Numbered from the stretch's first letter, positions 21,826-33,849 are shown. The stretch: 64,000 nt of DNA from Euwallacea fornicatus (GCF_040115645.1 NC_089549.1:4402001-4466000); one strand, 5' to 3'. Numbers and translations: made by a program. The notes: a model not told the origin generated them from the sequence alone.

Positions 21826-23163
21826 CACTCTGTCCTGGATAAGGCGGAACAGCATGGGGATTTTGGAAACGGTGAGGGATAGAATATCGCTTAAATTAGG
21901 AAAAAGTTGTGCAATTTACAGCAAATCAATAATCTATTTTTATATCGGCTAAATTCTGAATGGTGAAAATGAATTTGGCTATTTTCAGTTTTTGCAGATA
22001 ACTTTTATGCCGTTACAGATAGAAAAATGGAAGTTTTACATTATTAAAAAACTTTTTTAAAATATTCACAGCAATGTTGCCAATTTTCTTGTCAATTCCT
22101 TACTTTCGGTGATACGTTTTTTAACTTTTGATTTTCATTTAGGCGCAAAATCGAATATTTACGTACGTCATAAAATTCTCTTATTAGAGATGTATTACAT
22201 TTGGCATGTTTCTCAGAAACTCGATGAGTTATAGCCATTGTATTTTTTAATAAACCGACTACGATTTTTACTTATAGCAATGAAAATTACGAAAATTACT
22301 TACATTAAATTATGTTTTTAATAATAATAATACGGCTAAATTTGAATCGAGTGGTATTTTCAAATTATAACAAATGATCAAACAAACCACCATTACTTTC
22401 CAAATTTAAATGTGCTCTTTTCACCGAACCTAAAATTGTATTTAGCATTTTTGGGGTAATCGCGTTATATAGCTCCCTTACACAAATTTATAATTGTTCC
22501 TCGTTATTAAAAATTTCAATGTACATTTTGTTTTTTGTGTAAGCCCAGAAGAAAAAATCTAACGGAGTTATATCCGGAGATCGCGCCGGCCATTAAACAT
22601 CATTGTGAGTTCTAATACATCTTCCTAGGAACTACTCAGTCATTTGCATAGCATTTATATACGTATTTATTGTCTATCGTCGCTATAACTCAAAATAATG
22701 TCAGATTTATCGAAGAACGTTTTAATGGCTTTAACTCAGAGAATTTTTGTGAAAAATACCGAATGTAACACCTGGCTGAAAAGGGAATTTTATGACGAAT
22801 GCAAATATTCGATATTGCGTCCAAATAAAAATCAACATTTACCAATTTACCTAAGAAATTCCGAACTCAACAAGAAAAGTGGCAACACTTCTAAGAAGTT
22901 CTCAAAAAAGTGCTGCAATAATGCAAAATTTTCGTTATTCTAACTCTCACAGTACAAAACTTAAAAAGAGCAAATAAGAACAAAAACAAGAAAACCGCTA
23001 AATTGGTTTTCTTCCGGATATATTTTTAACTATTCGGAATTTAGCAGGTATAAAAACAGATTATTAATTTGTTTTTTTCTTTTTTCTTCTTAATTTTAGC
23101 GATTTTGTATCAATCAACATTTCTGAGATGCCCATTTTGTTCATTTTTAACTGGGACAGACTG
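21826..23163 (-). mobile_element. Mariner with ~300-bp TIRs (1338 bp)
   Basis: The ends are CACTCTGTCCTGG after TA (21824-21825) and, inverted, CAGTCTGTCCCAG before TA (23164-23165). The arms pair for about 300 bp; AATAATCTATTTTTATA versus AATAATCTGTTTTTATA, GCTAAATTCTGAAT versus GCTAAATTCCGAAT, and GTTGCCAATTTTCTTGT versus GTTGCCACTTTTCTTGT are clear examples. A mariner transposase C-terminus on the minus strand lies between. The catalytic N-terminal half is missing, so the copy is internally deleted. Confidence 0.82.
22375..22602 (-). pseudogene. Mariner transposase C-terminus, relic
   Basis: The minus strand reads WPARSPDITPLDFFFWAYTK, then NKMYIEIFNNEEQL, a stop, ICVRELYNAITPKMLNTI and SVKRAHLNLESNGGLFD. 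The block with the third catalytic Asp (TPLDFF) and the tail helix I-T-P-K-M-L are both clear. The gene ends just short of the left terminal repeat. Two catalytic Asp blocks upstream are lost. Confidence 0.78.
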
Positions 23164-23309
23164 TATATGGAATAATGGTCCCTCCCAGTTCGCAACTTTT
23201 TAAAGAATTTTTCTATCAAAAAACAGTTGAACAGTGTTGATTGTTGTTCAGTTGAAACAATGAAATGATTGAGAAAAGAATTAAAAAGTTATTGCAATAA
23301 TTCCATCTA

Positions 23310-24299
23310 CAGAGTCAGTCAGTTTATACTAGCAAGACTAATATTCGACAGAGTGCCTCATTTTAAAATCAGTAAGTCTAATAAACATATTTCTATTGTT
23401 TTTTAAATAATTATTTTGAATTTTACCACTTATTAACTACGATGTTGCACAATATTTGACATGTCTGACAATTTAAACACCTACAGGATAATATTTTTCC
23501 GCGGTCAGGCCCTCTTTTATCGTCGAGAACTTTCTTATAGTGCGCTACTGACTGCATAACCTCAAAAATTTAGATCCTTCGTTGAATGTATTTTTTTTTC
23601 AGTTACACTTATCGTACCAGTAACCATTTTCTCGTAATTTGCAAAAGTCTCTGGAACAACATTTTATTCAAAAAGAACATTTTCTAGGGTAATAAGGATA
23701 TAAAAAATTACCGAAAATTTTTGTATAAATACGTATAATAATAATAAGCCAGAGCGTTATAATTTTACAAATAACTCGGAACCATTTAATTTTACTCGTG
23801 ACTTTAATGGCTGCCTCAAGATATTCTGTTGTTAAAGTGCGGATGAAAAAAATGTTTATTAATGATACACTCTTTTACAGACTGTTTCAAATTACTGGAA
23901 AATGGTTACAGATACGATAAAGCTGCACAAAACAAAAAAAGTTTTCAAATAGCGTGGAATCTAAAGTTTTGAGATTAAGCGGTCAATGGCGCACCACGAA
24001 AAATTTCGGGACGTTAAAGTGGGCCTGAAACCGCCGCAAAAACTACCACCTTGTAAGTATTGAAATCGTCTACACGTGTCAAAATTTGCGGACTATCATA
24101 AGTAGTAAATGGTAAAAATTTGAATAATGCATTTCAAAAATCAATGGAGCTGTGTGGGAAATATACAACAAACCAAAATTGTCACACCCTGTATCTCAAA
24201 AACTAAGCGTTTGTCGACATGTGTTTGTACGACTCACTGCACTTAAAAAAAGGTACTATATCGAATGCGAGTCCTGCTAATGTAAACTGTCTCACTCTG
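23310..24299. repeat. Foldback element with ~350-420-bp arms
   Basis: The ends are CAGAGTCAGTCAGTTTA after TA (23308-23309) and, inverted, CAGAGTGAGACAGTTTA before TA (24300-24301). The arms 23310-23653 and 23880-24299 are inverted repeats of each other. Paired blocks include GAGAAAATGGTTAC/TGGAAAATGGTTAC, GGGCCTGA in both arms, and ATGTCAAATATTGTGC/GTGTCAAAATTTGCGG. A second terminus-like word sits inside each arm (ACAGAGTGCC near 23349; CACCCTGTA near 24186). No transposase is readable. Confidence 0.78.
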
Positions 24300-24301
24300 T
24301 A

Positions 24302-26163
24302 TATGACAGACCCTGTATCTTGTGACACAGGTGGATAGATCTAGAAAAAATGAAATATATTTTTTGAATTTTTCGATTCATCATTTCAACTTACGTTATT
24401 TTCCCCATCATGAAATAAATATTGATGGATGCTGGATTCGGATGCCGAAAGAAACAAAATATATGGGGGAATCACAGTCACGCACAGTATTTCTTCTACT
24501 ATCGACGTGTCTTGTCCTCGCGAAGTGTCCAGTATTGCTAATTTGTCGTCTTACCTCCTGTTCTTTCAATCGCAATTTCAATTAAAACCTTATTATTCAA
24601 GTCGCCTTGCTGATGGCAACAAATACTGAAACCGAAACGTCGACGCAAAAACCAACGTAGTCTTCGTTGAGAAAATCCGATCCTAATTTTACGAAACTCT
24701 GATTTGCAAGAAAAAATGTTTTCACTGCATGGAAATGGAAAACTTTCAGTTTTACAGGTTCTCGTTTCTGAAATCTATTAATTAAAAGTTCCGAAAGACG
24801 TGCGATTGTACAGATTCAGTTTCTTTTACTCGCAGTTTGAAAACAAAAAAACAAAAATTAAGCACGAGATTCTGCAAATCATTATGTAAAATTCATTCTT
24901 CTAAATTTTTTTACGTTTAATTATACTTTTATCTTCGACTTTTTCACACTGAATTATTTCACACGCAGATACGTATATGCTTGAGGAAACATTAGAGGAT
25001 TTGAATATTTGTCTGTAAATAGACCCGGTTGCGATTTCACACAATGCCACTAGCAAAGCTTCATCCAATTTCACACAAAACCAGCGGTTCTCAAAAGATG
25101 TCTCTCATGGCAACACAGAACCGGTTACTCGAACTAGCTCTCTCTTTATGACCAACTTGGCGAAAACAATTACTACCCACCGAACGAGTTCCACGTTCCG
25201 GATTTAGTGCTGGAACTGGAAACTAAACTAGTGTGTCTGATACTACTTGTAAATACCATTGCCGCACAGCTTCTGGAGAAATCCAGGAAATTATTTCGAA
25301 ATTTAATGGTGGCACAAGTAATTTTCAGCCATCTAAATTGGCTCGTGTTTTACCTCGAAAAGTGGATTTTAATTAAAGGGAATTTCAGACAATACAACGA
25401 CAGTATGATCAGGTGGTTTGTGAAGTAGATAGCAATTCCGGCAGATATTGAGTATAGAGTAAATATGCTCATTATTACACTATACCTATATCGGTGTACC
25501 TAATGTTCTTTTTTAAGTGCAGTAGAGTGTAGGTTTTCGCTTCGCTGAAGTTTTAAGAATTTTCGAAGAGTGCCACTGATTGAGAGCATGGCAATGCCAA
25601 GTCGAATTCTACGTTACCGAAAACAATGATCTTGAGAAGGAACACAAAAATTTACAATTTTTACCTGTCCTAAGAAATGGACACTGTTATCACTTAGCAT
25701 TTTTACTATTTGACCAATTATGACTAATTAATGTTAAAAAATGCGATTTTAGCGTGGCTTTGCACCACCGCCAAAGTACTGGACTTGCACTAGGTGATTA
25801 AATAATTCCGTCTCGCTTACATTTTACCAGAATATCGATATCAGAAATCACACTGTGTTAATGGAAACTAAATATTTAACAACGAAAGCAAGTTATCAAG
25901 TTCTTTACAAAGTGCTGTTATTGTCCAATACACAATATACAATACATACACAATGCAGTTTCTGTATAAAAGCTATTGACTAGAAGGCACAATATTGAGC
26001 TTCCAGATGTCAATTAAATTGTCAATTAAGGATTGCCCCAACTTTATCGCCCACATTGACAGGACCGAGGCAAGTTGATATTAAATTCGTCCCAAATCTA
26101 TTATTTCGAATGATTCGAATACAGATTACTAAATAAATATACCATCAATGCATTTCTGTTTTA
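24302..26163. other. Non-coding stretch, nothing assigned
   Basis: AT-rich. ORFs at 24322-24585 and 25207-25428 show no domain. Confidence 0.35.
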
Positions 26164-26165
26164 CA

Positions 26166-28145
26166 GAGTGTTTCCAAAAATGTGGATAATATTTCGGAAA
26201 AAAAAATCTTGTTAAAAGATTGTGCTGCCGATTGCAAGTTGGTTTCCAAAAATTTACCCTTAGGGAAATATAACTTTTCAAAATTTGATAGCGAAAATAG
26301 CATTTTCAAAATAACTTTTCTTCGAGTTGATGCAATTTCATGAATTCATTTCAAAGTAATAAATTTGTTTTTAACAATTTCAACACGAAAATTTTGTTCG
26401 TTTTAGTTATCCCCAGAGCAACAATTGAGGAGTGAGAATTGGTCAATTTTTGTCATGTAGAGTCCTCGATATTCGACTTTCAACATGGAGTTCTCGGAAA
26501 CCGTAGCAGATAGATATTTCGTTGAAGGGAGGCAAAGTTGTATCTTTATGAGAGGAATACTTAGCGTTTCAATTTTTTTTTTAATTCTTATTATTTTCGG
26601 AGATATCCGGAAATGACTGATAATTGCTATTTTTCTTCTGCGTTAAATTACGTAGAAACATGAAAATGAGGAACATTTTCTTAAGACACTTCTTCCCGCG
26701 TTGCAACATGAAAATATTTTTTCAAAGATAAGACGTTTCGGTTTTTCAGTATCATCATTAACTTTTTTTTCAAATAAGGATCTGATCGTTTTTTTTTACG
26801 AATTTGATTAATCATTGATCATTGAAAAACAGCCATGTATTACACTTGCTGATTTACGACGTTTAGATAAAAAAATATCAAGTGCATCTACTTTTGTTAT
26901 TTGTTTGTGTTCATTTCAGAAATTTAAAAAAATTTCTTGAAAATGATGTTATCAGGTCTTTTAGTTTTTAATTGACTTATTATTAGCGTTTATAAAATTT
27001 ATTCGAAGATACTCTTTGAATGTTTAAAATACATTTTCAAAATCCTGTCAATAAATATTTTTGATCTAGACGTCGCAAATCGGCAAGCGTGAGAAGTGGT
27101 TGCTTTCCAAATCTCTATAACCCGTCGAATTCGCAAAAAAAACGGTCAGGCCACTATTCGAAAAAAAAAAGTTGATGATGGTATTGAAAAATCGAAACGT
27201 CGTACCTCCGAAAAATTATTTTTATGTTGTAACGCGAGAAAAAAGTGCCTTAACAACGCGTTCTCCATTTTCATGTTTATATGTAATTTAAGTCAGAAAA
27301 AAATAAAAAGAAAGTAACAATTATCGGTTTTTCCCGGATATCTGCGAAACAAATCAGAATAAAAAAAAAATTAAATGGCAAAGCACTCGTCTCACAAAGC
27401 TTCAACTTTGCCTTCAATTAACCGACTCTGTACCTCCTACGGTTTCGAGATCCCAATGATGAGAGTCAAATATGAAACGCCTCATAGATGCTACGCAACA
27501 TAACTCCATTAATTGAACTCATGAGCTAAAACGTAATAAGAGTCACAAACTTATATTACCAAAAACTTCTGTTTTCGTCTGTTTTATTAAAGAATCCTGA
27601 AAACGCATCTAAGGCTTTGAGATAGGTAATATTACGAGAAACTGTTTTAAATTTGCATATGGCCTGGAATGCAGTTAATCAGCAAACTATTCAAACATGT
27701 TGGAACAACCTTTATTTGTACCAATGATCAAGATGAAAGCGATATTATCTTAGGCGTAATCACGGAACAATTCCGATCCAATGCTGAGCGCTCATTTTCG
27801 CACACTAAAATTATAAATTATTTTTCTTTTAATTAAAAAATACTTATCACAAAGAATATTTATTTATTTTGTTTTATGCGTATATATATGAAGCGTTTCT
27901 TTAATACATCGTTTATTATTTAAATCACGTTCGCTAATGTAAGCATTTCGATAATTTGAACCACACTTCATTTGAATTAGTTTACATTACCAAGCAGGCT
28001 CTATACCATCTTCGCTAACAAATTTTGAAAAATCTGTGTTACCGTAGGGGTGAGTTTTTGGAAAACAACTTATAAGCATAAGTACAATTTTTCGAAAAGA
28101 ATTTTCCATTTCCTGGATATTGCCTGTACTTTTAGAAACGCCCTG
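26166..28145. mobile_element. Long-TIR element containing pogo-like remains (1980 bp)
   Basis: The ends are CAGAGTGTTTCCAAAA after TA (26164-26165) and, inverted, CAGGGCGTTTCTAAAA before TA (28146-28147). The inverted repeats run about 150 bp; CAAGTTGGTTTCCAAAAA pairs with TAAGTTGTTTTCCAAAAA, and TTTTCAAAATTTGATAGCGA with TTTTCAAAATTTGTTAGCGA. The right half holds a pogo-like transposase end and its terminal region, probably a nested insertion. The centre (26320-27640) is otherwise unassigned. Confidence 0.72.
27650..27985 (+). pseudogene. Pogo/Tigger-like transposase end and 3' terminal region
   Basis: The plus strand reads AWNAVNQQTIQTCWNNLYLY, then in a shifted frame DQDESDIILGVITEQFRSNA. 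Pogo/Tigger transposases end their catalytic domain with a similar A-W-x-x-V-x-x-x-T-I-x-x-C-W motif. The sequence after it (27893-27985), with TCGTTTATTATTTAAAT, TTCGCTAATGT and GAATTAGTTTA, recurs inverted at 56095-56170 beside another pogo-like gene end. The two are therefore members of one family. Confidence 0.62.
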
Positions 28146-28147
28146 TA

Positions 28148-28775
28148 TGAGGAACGTGCGTGTATTTTCACGTGCAGTGGTGATTTGAATCGCTAACAAC
28201 CGGCACGTGAGACTGAAACTATAGACATGTAACATACAGAGGCGAACTTGATGGACACAGAAAGATCTGTGCCAAACACTGCAAAGAAGAAAGGGACAAG
28301 AGATGGTGAAAATGTTAAATTGGAATTTTCAGGCGAAACAAGACAACGGTCCTCTTGTCGAACAAAATCAAGTGTCTGCTTTGGTTTGAGGGGTTACGGG
28401 GGGCACTTGCCCAATCGACTGGGCAACTGCCCTAGCCTACACCAGTGCCCAACAAATATCTCGGAGATCGTTCTTCCTCTAAAGGGTGGCTCAGTACCAT
28501 TTTTCAAGCAGAAATAAAGTTAATTTTAGCTCCTTTGTCTTGAAATCTTTCAATTTTGACCGAACAGCAAAATTAAGCCTCAATTATACAGGTTAGTTTA
28601 AAACTAAAGAGAAGATGCGTTTGCTATGCTCACGCATAAAAACAGTTTAATTATCAATTTTCATCGTTAATAGACTTGGTCTTTAATTAACTCTAACGGA
28701 TGCGTTGTGCCGATTTAGTTCGGTCCACTAACTTTGTACAAATAAACTGAACTAGAATGCAATTATTAAACTTAC
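28148..28775. other. Intron sequence next to exon 28776-28919
   Basis: The minus-strand intron begins at 28775 with GTAAGTTTAA. An ORF at 28248-28517 on the plus strand has no domain. Confidence 0.4.
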
Positions 28776-28919
28776 CTGAAGTCGAGCGGGCATAGGTTCA
28801 GTGAAAACAGGACTAAACCAGCCAGCCAAAGACCCAACAGTCAATGCTCCAGCAAGCACTAACACCGTGAAGCACAGGGCAACCAAAAGCCGGCTCTGGC
28901 TTGATAGTACCATCGCCAT
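28776..28919 (-). CDS. First coding exon, N-terminal membrane or signal segment, host gene
   Basis: On the minus strand the context ACAAAATGGCG starts a 48-codon frame that ends exactly at a strong donor (CAG then GTAAGT, intron from 28775), phase 0. About ten N-terminal residues with one Arg are followed by a long hydrophobic run (residues 11-33: LLVALCFTVLVLAGALTVGS and on), then WFSPVFTEPMPARLQ. The run is longer than a typical signal-peptide core, so a type II membrane anchor is as likely as a secretion signal. The protein family cannot be named from this exon alone. It lies on the same strand as the TSPN exon at 58148-58437 and shares its donor phase, so it may be an alternative first exon of the same gene. 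A second in-frame ATG lies two codons downstream (28913-28911). Confidence 0.7.
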
Positions 28920-29020
28920 TTTGTCAGGGTTTTAGTGCCAAGATTTCCACTTAAGATCACATCTCCGACCGAGCTTACAGTTACATTTTGCAATTAACAT
29001 TTCACATACAGAGTTCACGT

Positions 29021-29030
29021 TCACTTTATA
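29021..29030 (-). promoter_or_regulatory. TATA-like box upstream of the first coding exon
   Basis: TATAAAGTGA on the minus strand, 102 bp before the ATG at 28919. A start site about 30 bp downstream would fall near 29000 and leave a leader of about 80 nt without introns. No clear initiator motif was identified, so the promoter call rests on the box and the spacing only. Confidence 0.4.
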
Positions 29031-29099
29031 GTTTTACTCTTGAACGTTTCGTTGTTGTGATTGTACAACATTGTAGGCTTCGTTGCAAAACCTGGAATG

Positions 29100-31090
29100 A
29101 TTTTGCCGTTTTATGGTCAGATAGAAGAAAATTATATTCTATCGAGACCTAGGTAAAGTACGCTGACCATTACGCGTTTCAAAGCTTTATATCTTTAGGC
29201 TATGTCCCCTTAGGCCTGAATCAATGACTTCTGGTTAACTTTAACAAGAGTATAGCTTGTATTAAAAGAAACCATTGGGAAGATTCTATTTCTCGATTAC
29301 ATGAATGTTTTGGCCCCAGAAGCACGTTATGGACAACACCTTATTTTCTCTAGAAATTCGTTGGTATAGAAGTTTCGTGGTTCATTCGATGGGGTGAGGG
29401 AGTCAGAAACCTGGTTAGTCCAGACAAAGGATTGAAATATTTTTGACAATTTTTCACTTTGTAGTTAGGTTTTTCTTTCGTCAACGTAGAAAATAAAAAT
29501 TTTATCCTTCATTTGAGACAGAAAAACCGCCCTTTTCCCCCGTAAGGCGGAAAATCTTTCCTCCCTCAGGGAGTAAAAGCCCTTGGGGAAGTATTGTTAT
29601 TTTTATTCCTACTGTAAGCAAAACTGCTTCCTTTCTTGGTAAAACCGAACGATGGTCGTTTCAATTGCCTCTTCAAGCCTTGCCAGTTTCATTTGCCCCA
29701 CGATCTCATCGATTATCCTGGATATCTGAAGAATTATTTGCGCACATTAAATTCATGGCCCAACTGCCATTTTGATCGCTATACGAAATACGATGCTACA
29801 TCTCTGTACGAATTTCTATACGAAATGTTAAAAAGTTAGCTTTAAATTATTATTTTCTGGCAGCTCTCCCTCGGACACAATCTCTACAAACACACCCACC
29901 ACACTAGCTTTACTACAGTTTTTAACTGGAAATGATATGCCGCTGACAGTTTAATCCGGCATGATTCATTACCTCAGTTAATTCCCCAGTTTTTCAAACA
30001 AATATTTAAAATTTAAAGCACAAAAATCCCTTCCGATGGTATATTTTTAGGAAAAATTAAATATTTACAGGTATCGATTTAGAATGCTCATAGGACGGCC
30101 ATAAACTCGTTTCCTCCAGCACTTTAGCTTCCGATAGCTTATTTATTGCAGCAGATTTCGTAAATACTCAAAAGACGATAAAACTGAACGTGAAAATTAG
30201 ATCTATTTGTTATGGGAATCCTGACCTCTTATTCTTTTAGCCTGGATAGGAATTTTAGTTCGAGACAAAAATGCCCTTAAATTCAATTTCTCGGTGAAAA
30301 CTCCAAACACCTCAAAGAAGCTTTCTTTTGGAGCCAATCAGAAGCCGTATTTGCTTTCAGCTCGAAAAACCTCCAAGTTCAAGTTAATTGAAGTTGTAAA
30401 ACCGTGCATTCTCCTAACAAGGTTTCAGTAATTCTGAAAATATTTCGCAATAATCATATGAAACGCGGCTTAAAAGTTCGCACGGATCTCTTCAAAGTTT
30501 TAATACTTTTCCAGGCTTTCCTGATATTCTCCAATTTCTTGGTTCGTGACTTCGCTGGTCATTATTGCCCCACAACTTCCCCAAGGTTTCTTAACCAACT
30601 TTCGGTTTAATCGTATGAGAGATCGGCACCAACAAATAAACGTTGATGTTTTCGTAATGTCGCAGTCTGGTTTCGTTTTTAGTCTTTTTTAGTGCGCAAT
30701 GCAGGGTGATTTAGGGCAAATTACCTTGAGATTGAAATCGGTTTTAAATCGGGTTGGGTTGTGGCAGACAACCGTTCGGATCTTGTGCAACACTTGGAGG
30801 TGTTTGAAGAGAATTCTTGAATTTATAATCTCGTTGGAGGAGGGAAGGGGGGTGGGGATGATTAGTGCAAGAAAAGCTCCGAGAGTCTTGTTTACAGACT
30901 CAAGGTCTTTTTTCCATTTTTCGTCTTACGTTAACTTTTAATGAATTTGACTGTCTTCCTTCTGGAACCAGTATCATCACGCCGCTAGTTTGTAATGCCC
31001 CATAGAAACAGTGATGAAACGAATCCATTATGTCGCATTTACTGACGAGCGGTATAATGTGCTGAAGTGCGGAGGTCACCAAGGGAGTTA
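29100..31090. other. Non-coding stretch, nothing assigned
   Basis: Presumed upstream or intronic sequence of the host gene. Several small ORFs lack any domain. No transposon end pairs were found, making this one of the cleaner parts of the window. Confidence 0.4.
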
Positions 31091-31092
31091 CT

Positions 31093-31119
31093 AGCCGGCC
31101 CTTGTGCCAAGGGCCGGCT
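31093..31119. other. GC-rich perfect hairpin
   Basis: AGCCGGCCCTTG pairs with CAAGGGCCGGCT, a 12-bp perfect stem with a 3-nt loop, in AT-rich surroundings. A shorter hairpin with the same core (GCCCTTG, loop, CAAGGGC) is at 51050-51066. Confidence 0.7.
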
Positions 31120-31776
31120 TTGCCCGGCGACTCCATGAACAGAAATAGTCCACGAATGCTCAATATATTAAATATTCACGCCACATATGGAAAATTAAAA
31201 AGTAATGTAGCAATGTTTAAATATTAAGGCACTAATTGTAAAATATACTATTGGTGGAGGAATCCTCTAAATTACAAAATTCAGGGATTTACAAAGCTGC
31301 TTTCACGGTTATCAGCAACAATGTATTGAAATAATCAACTCGCTTCGATAACGATGCACACATGTATGTGTTGCACGTACATAAAAAAATGTATCTCTTA
31401 TTTTTATCTATTTAAAAAGTTTAACAAGGAAGAGAAAGATGGACAAAGAACGTCGAGTTTTTAATGAATAATGGACAATAAAATATTTTTTCCATCAGGG
31501 TAGAGAAAAGATTTTGTGCCTTATTTGCAGAGAAACTGCGGCAATTTCCAACGAATACAATGTGAAGAGACTTTATGTTAATAAACACGGTGAAAAGTAT
31601 GAAAAGTTTCAGGGAAAGTTGCGTAAAAAACTGTTAAATATCTCGGAAATATTTTGTCAAGTCAACAATACGTTGAAAAAAAATTACAAACCGACGTGAA
31701 GGCGTAGTTAGGGCCAGTTAACGTATCGCAATAATCATTGCTGAAGTTCTTTGAGTTACGAAACGGATTTGATATA

Positions 31777-32233
31777 GATGGTGTTATTTAGGTACGTGGC
31801 AAAATGTCAAGGAGCGATCTTTTGGATAATTCTAAGACAAAAAGTTTATATAAATATAAGTCCGGTAATACATTATTTTCAAAATACAGGGTGCCCAATT
31901 TTTTTTTAACAAACGTTTTTCCGTTAATATCTCAATATTCCTTTAGCCGGCTTTTTTGTCTGTTTTTTTCGTAGCAAGTTCTATCGGTAGTTGCTTATGT
32001 GAAAAAAAATTTAAGCCAGTCACGCATAAATTACAATAACAACCATAAATAACGCTGTCAAATTTCAACAAAATCGGCTAAGATTTTTACAAAACAATGA
32101 CTTAAAAAAAGTTCGACACCCTCTATCTTAAAAACAAACCATTACCGGACCCATGTTTACGTAAACTGTTCGTGTTAGCACCACTCAAAGAATCGTCTCT
32201 TCAAGTTTGGCCACGTACTTGTATGCCACCCTG
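31777..32233. repeat. MITE with duplicated internal terminus (457 bp)
   Basis: The ends lie between TA at 31775-31776 and TA at 32234-32235. The outer parts pair as GTACGTGGCAAAATGTCAAG versus GTACGTGGCCAAACTTGAAG, then GTCCGGTAAT in both arms. About 105 bp in from each end a second terminus occurs: TACAGGGTGCCCAATTTT on the left and, inverted, GAGGGTGTCGAACTTTTT on the right. No coding sequence. Non-autonomous Tc1/mariner-type element. Confidence 0.72.
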
Positions 32234-32235
32234 TA

Positions 32236-33009
32236 CTTGTGTTAGAAAAATTAACGCCAAATGCTTTCAGATCTCATATAGTTGCGGGAGCACTTTTGGC
32301 TGACACAACTCAACCTCTTAACTTTCTTAATGTAAATTTGCAAGGGAAAGGAAAACTTGTATATGAATTCTTTCTCCACATTACATAAATCATTTCAAAC
32401 AAAATTACTTCTCTCCAAACGACAGTGACAACAAAATAATTTTTCACATTTTCAGCGCTGCGAAAATTTGCAGAAAATTGCAAATTGGTAATTAATCATT
32501 TTCTGCAAATTACCAACATATTAATATTATTTCTGTACGACGTTTTAAATCAGTTCCCTCATAGTTTTAAATGTGCACATGCGGCCCTATCTCCAAAGAG
32601 TTTGGAGGCCCCCGGTATAGCGGATGCGCGTGCGTCAATGACAACCGCCCATCAAAATTTTAGACATTGACATGTGTCACTTTGATTGGCGACCGGAAAT
32701 TTTTTTTCTTAGGTAGAACCCTTTTAGAAGCATTCTTTATTTTTTCACGTAGAGTACGCTGATCGAGCAGTTTCCATTAATACTTCTGATGACATTTAAA
32801 CTCACTAAAAGAAGCATCAATCAAACATACTCTATTGGCCGCCTTGAAAACTTCCCTAATATATATTTTATCCCCAAATCGAACTTACGAGCACATATAA
32901 CCGGAAACTCGATTTAAAATTTAAAGAGCCTTCAATATACGTAATGGTCGAACGTCTGACTTTGAAGAAAATTTAATAAAAGGGCACCATATAGATTCAA
33001 TGACAGTCT
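32236..33009. other. Non-coding stretch
   Basis: No supported gene. Bases 32570-32690 are noticeably richer in C, G and CpG than the flanks; the reason is unknown. Confidence 0.35.
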
Positions 33010-33175
33010 ACAACGTCTTATCAAAATCTGAAATCGATGTTTCATTGTGTGGTCCTTTAGGACCGGATTCTCCGGCTTCTCTTATATTTCGTATCCAACG
33101 TATAACAGTATTGTGGTAATTGATGGAAATTTACTTCGTTTTGAAGTAGTGACGGTTGAAATTAATATAAAAAAA
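33010..33175 (-). pseudogene. Possible mariner-like DNA-binding domain relic
   Basis: The minus strand reads YHNTVIRWIRNIREAGESG followed by PKGPHNETS. The pattern of a helix ending T-V-x-R-W-x-x-x-x-R-x-x-G and then a basic/Pro linker resembles the end of the first helix-turn-helix of insect mariner transposases. It is short and isolated, so it could be coincidental. Confidence 0.3.
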
Positions 33176-33849
33176 AAAGATCAACGTCATGAATAATTGC
33201 TTTGCTGACCATGTTCTGCATGGTCCGCTAGCAATCGATGCTAAGTTGCTTGCATTTCTTTAGGCCTAGAGTTTCTCCTCGTAAATCAGAATTTTTATCA
33301 GAGAGGTTTGCAGATTAGTTTAACTCTCTAATTCAGTCTGATTAAAGCTTCGACGTGAAATATCTGCTTTCAGTAAAAATCTGCGATATAATCTCATAAT
33401 CTGCATTGGGTTTTTAAATGGTTATGAGAAGATTTATCGTGTTTATCCAGGACTTGCTGCAAGGCTGGCTCTCGCGTGAATAGATTGAATAAAATATGAT
33501 ACGTAACAATCATCGCCATAAATATACACAGAGTGTTCCTAAATATCTTGTTCATCCGGAAAGCGGCAACTCTTTAACTTAATTCAAGACTAAAAGTTCA
33601 CATACAGGATGTTTAAGGACTACGGCATTAAACTTCTAGGAATTATTCTGTGCAGCGACAGAATACATTTGAGCATTACAACGGAGATGTTTTCCTAAGG
33701 TATTACGGCCTTATGACGTTTTAGAGAGTTATGTGTAAAAGTGTGTTTTAGTCAGTTTTTGTACTTTAATTTTAATATATTTGTGCTGCATAATACTACG
33801 GTAATTGTTCAAAATGTCGTCTTTAAACTTGAATGCACCTGTTTAAACG

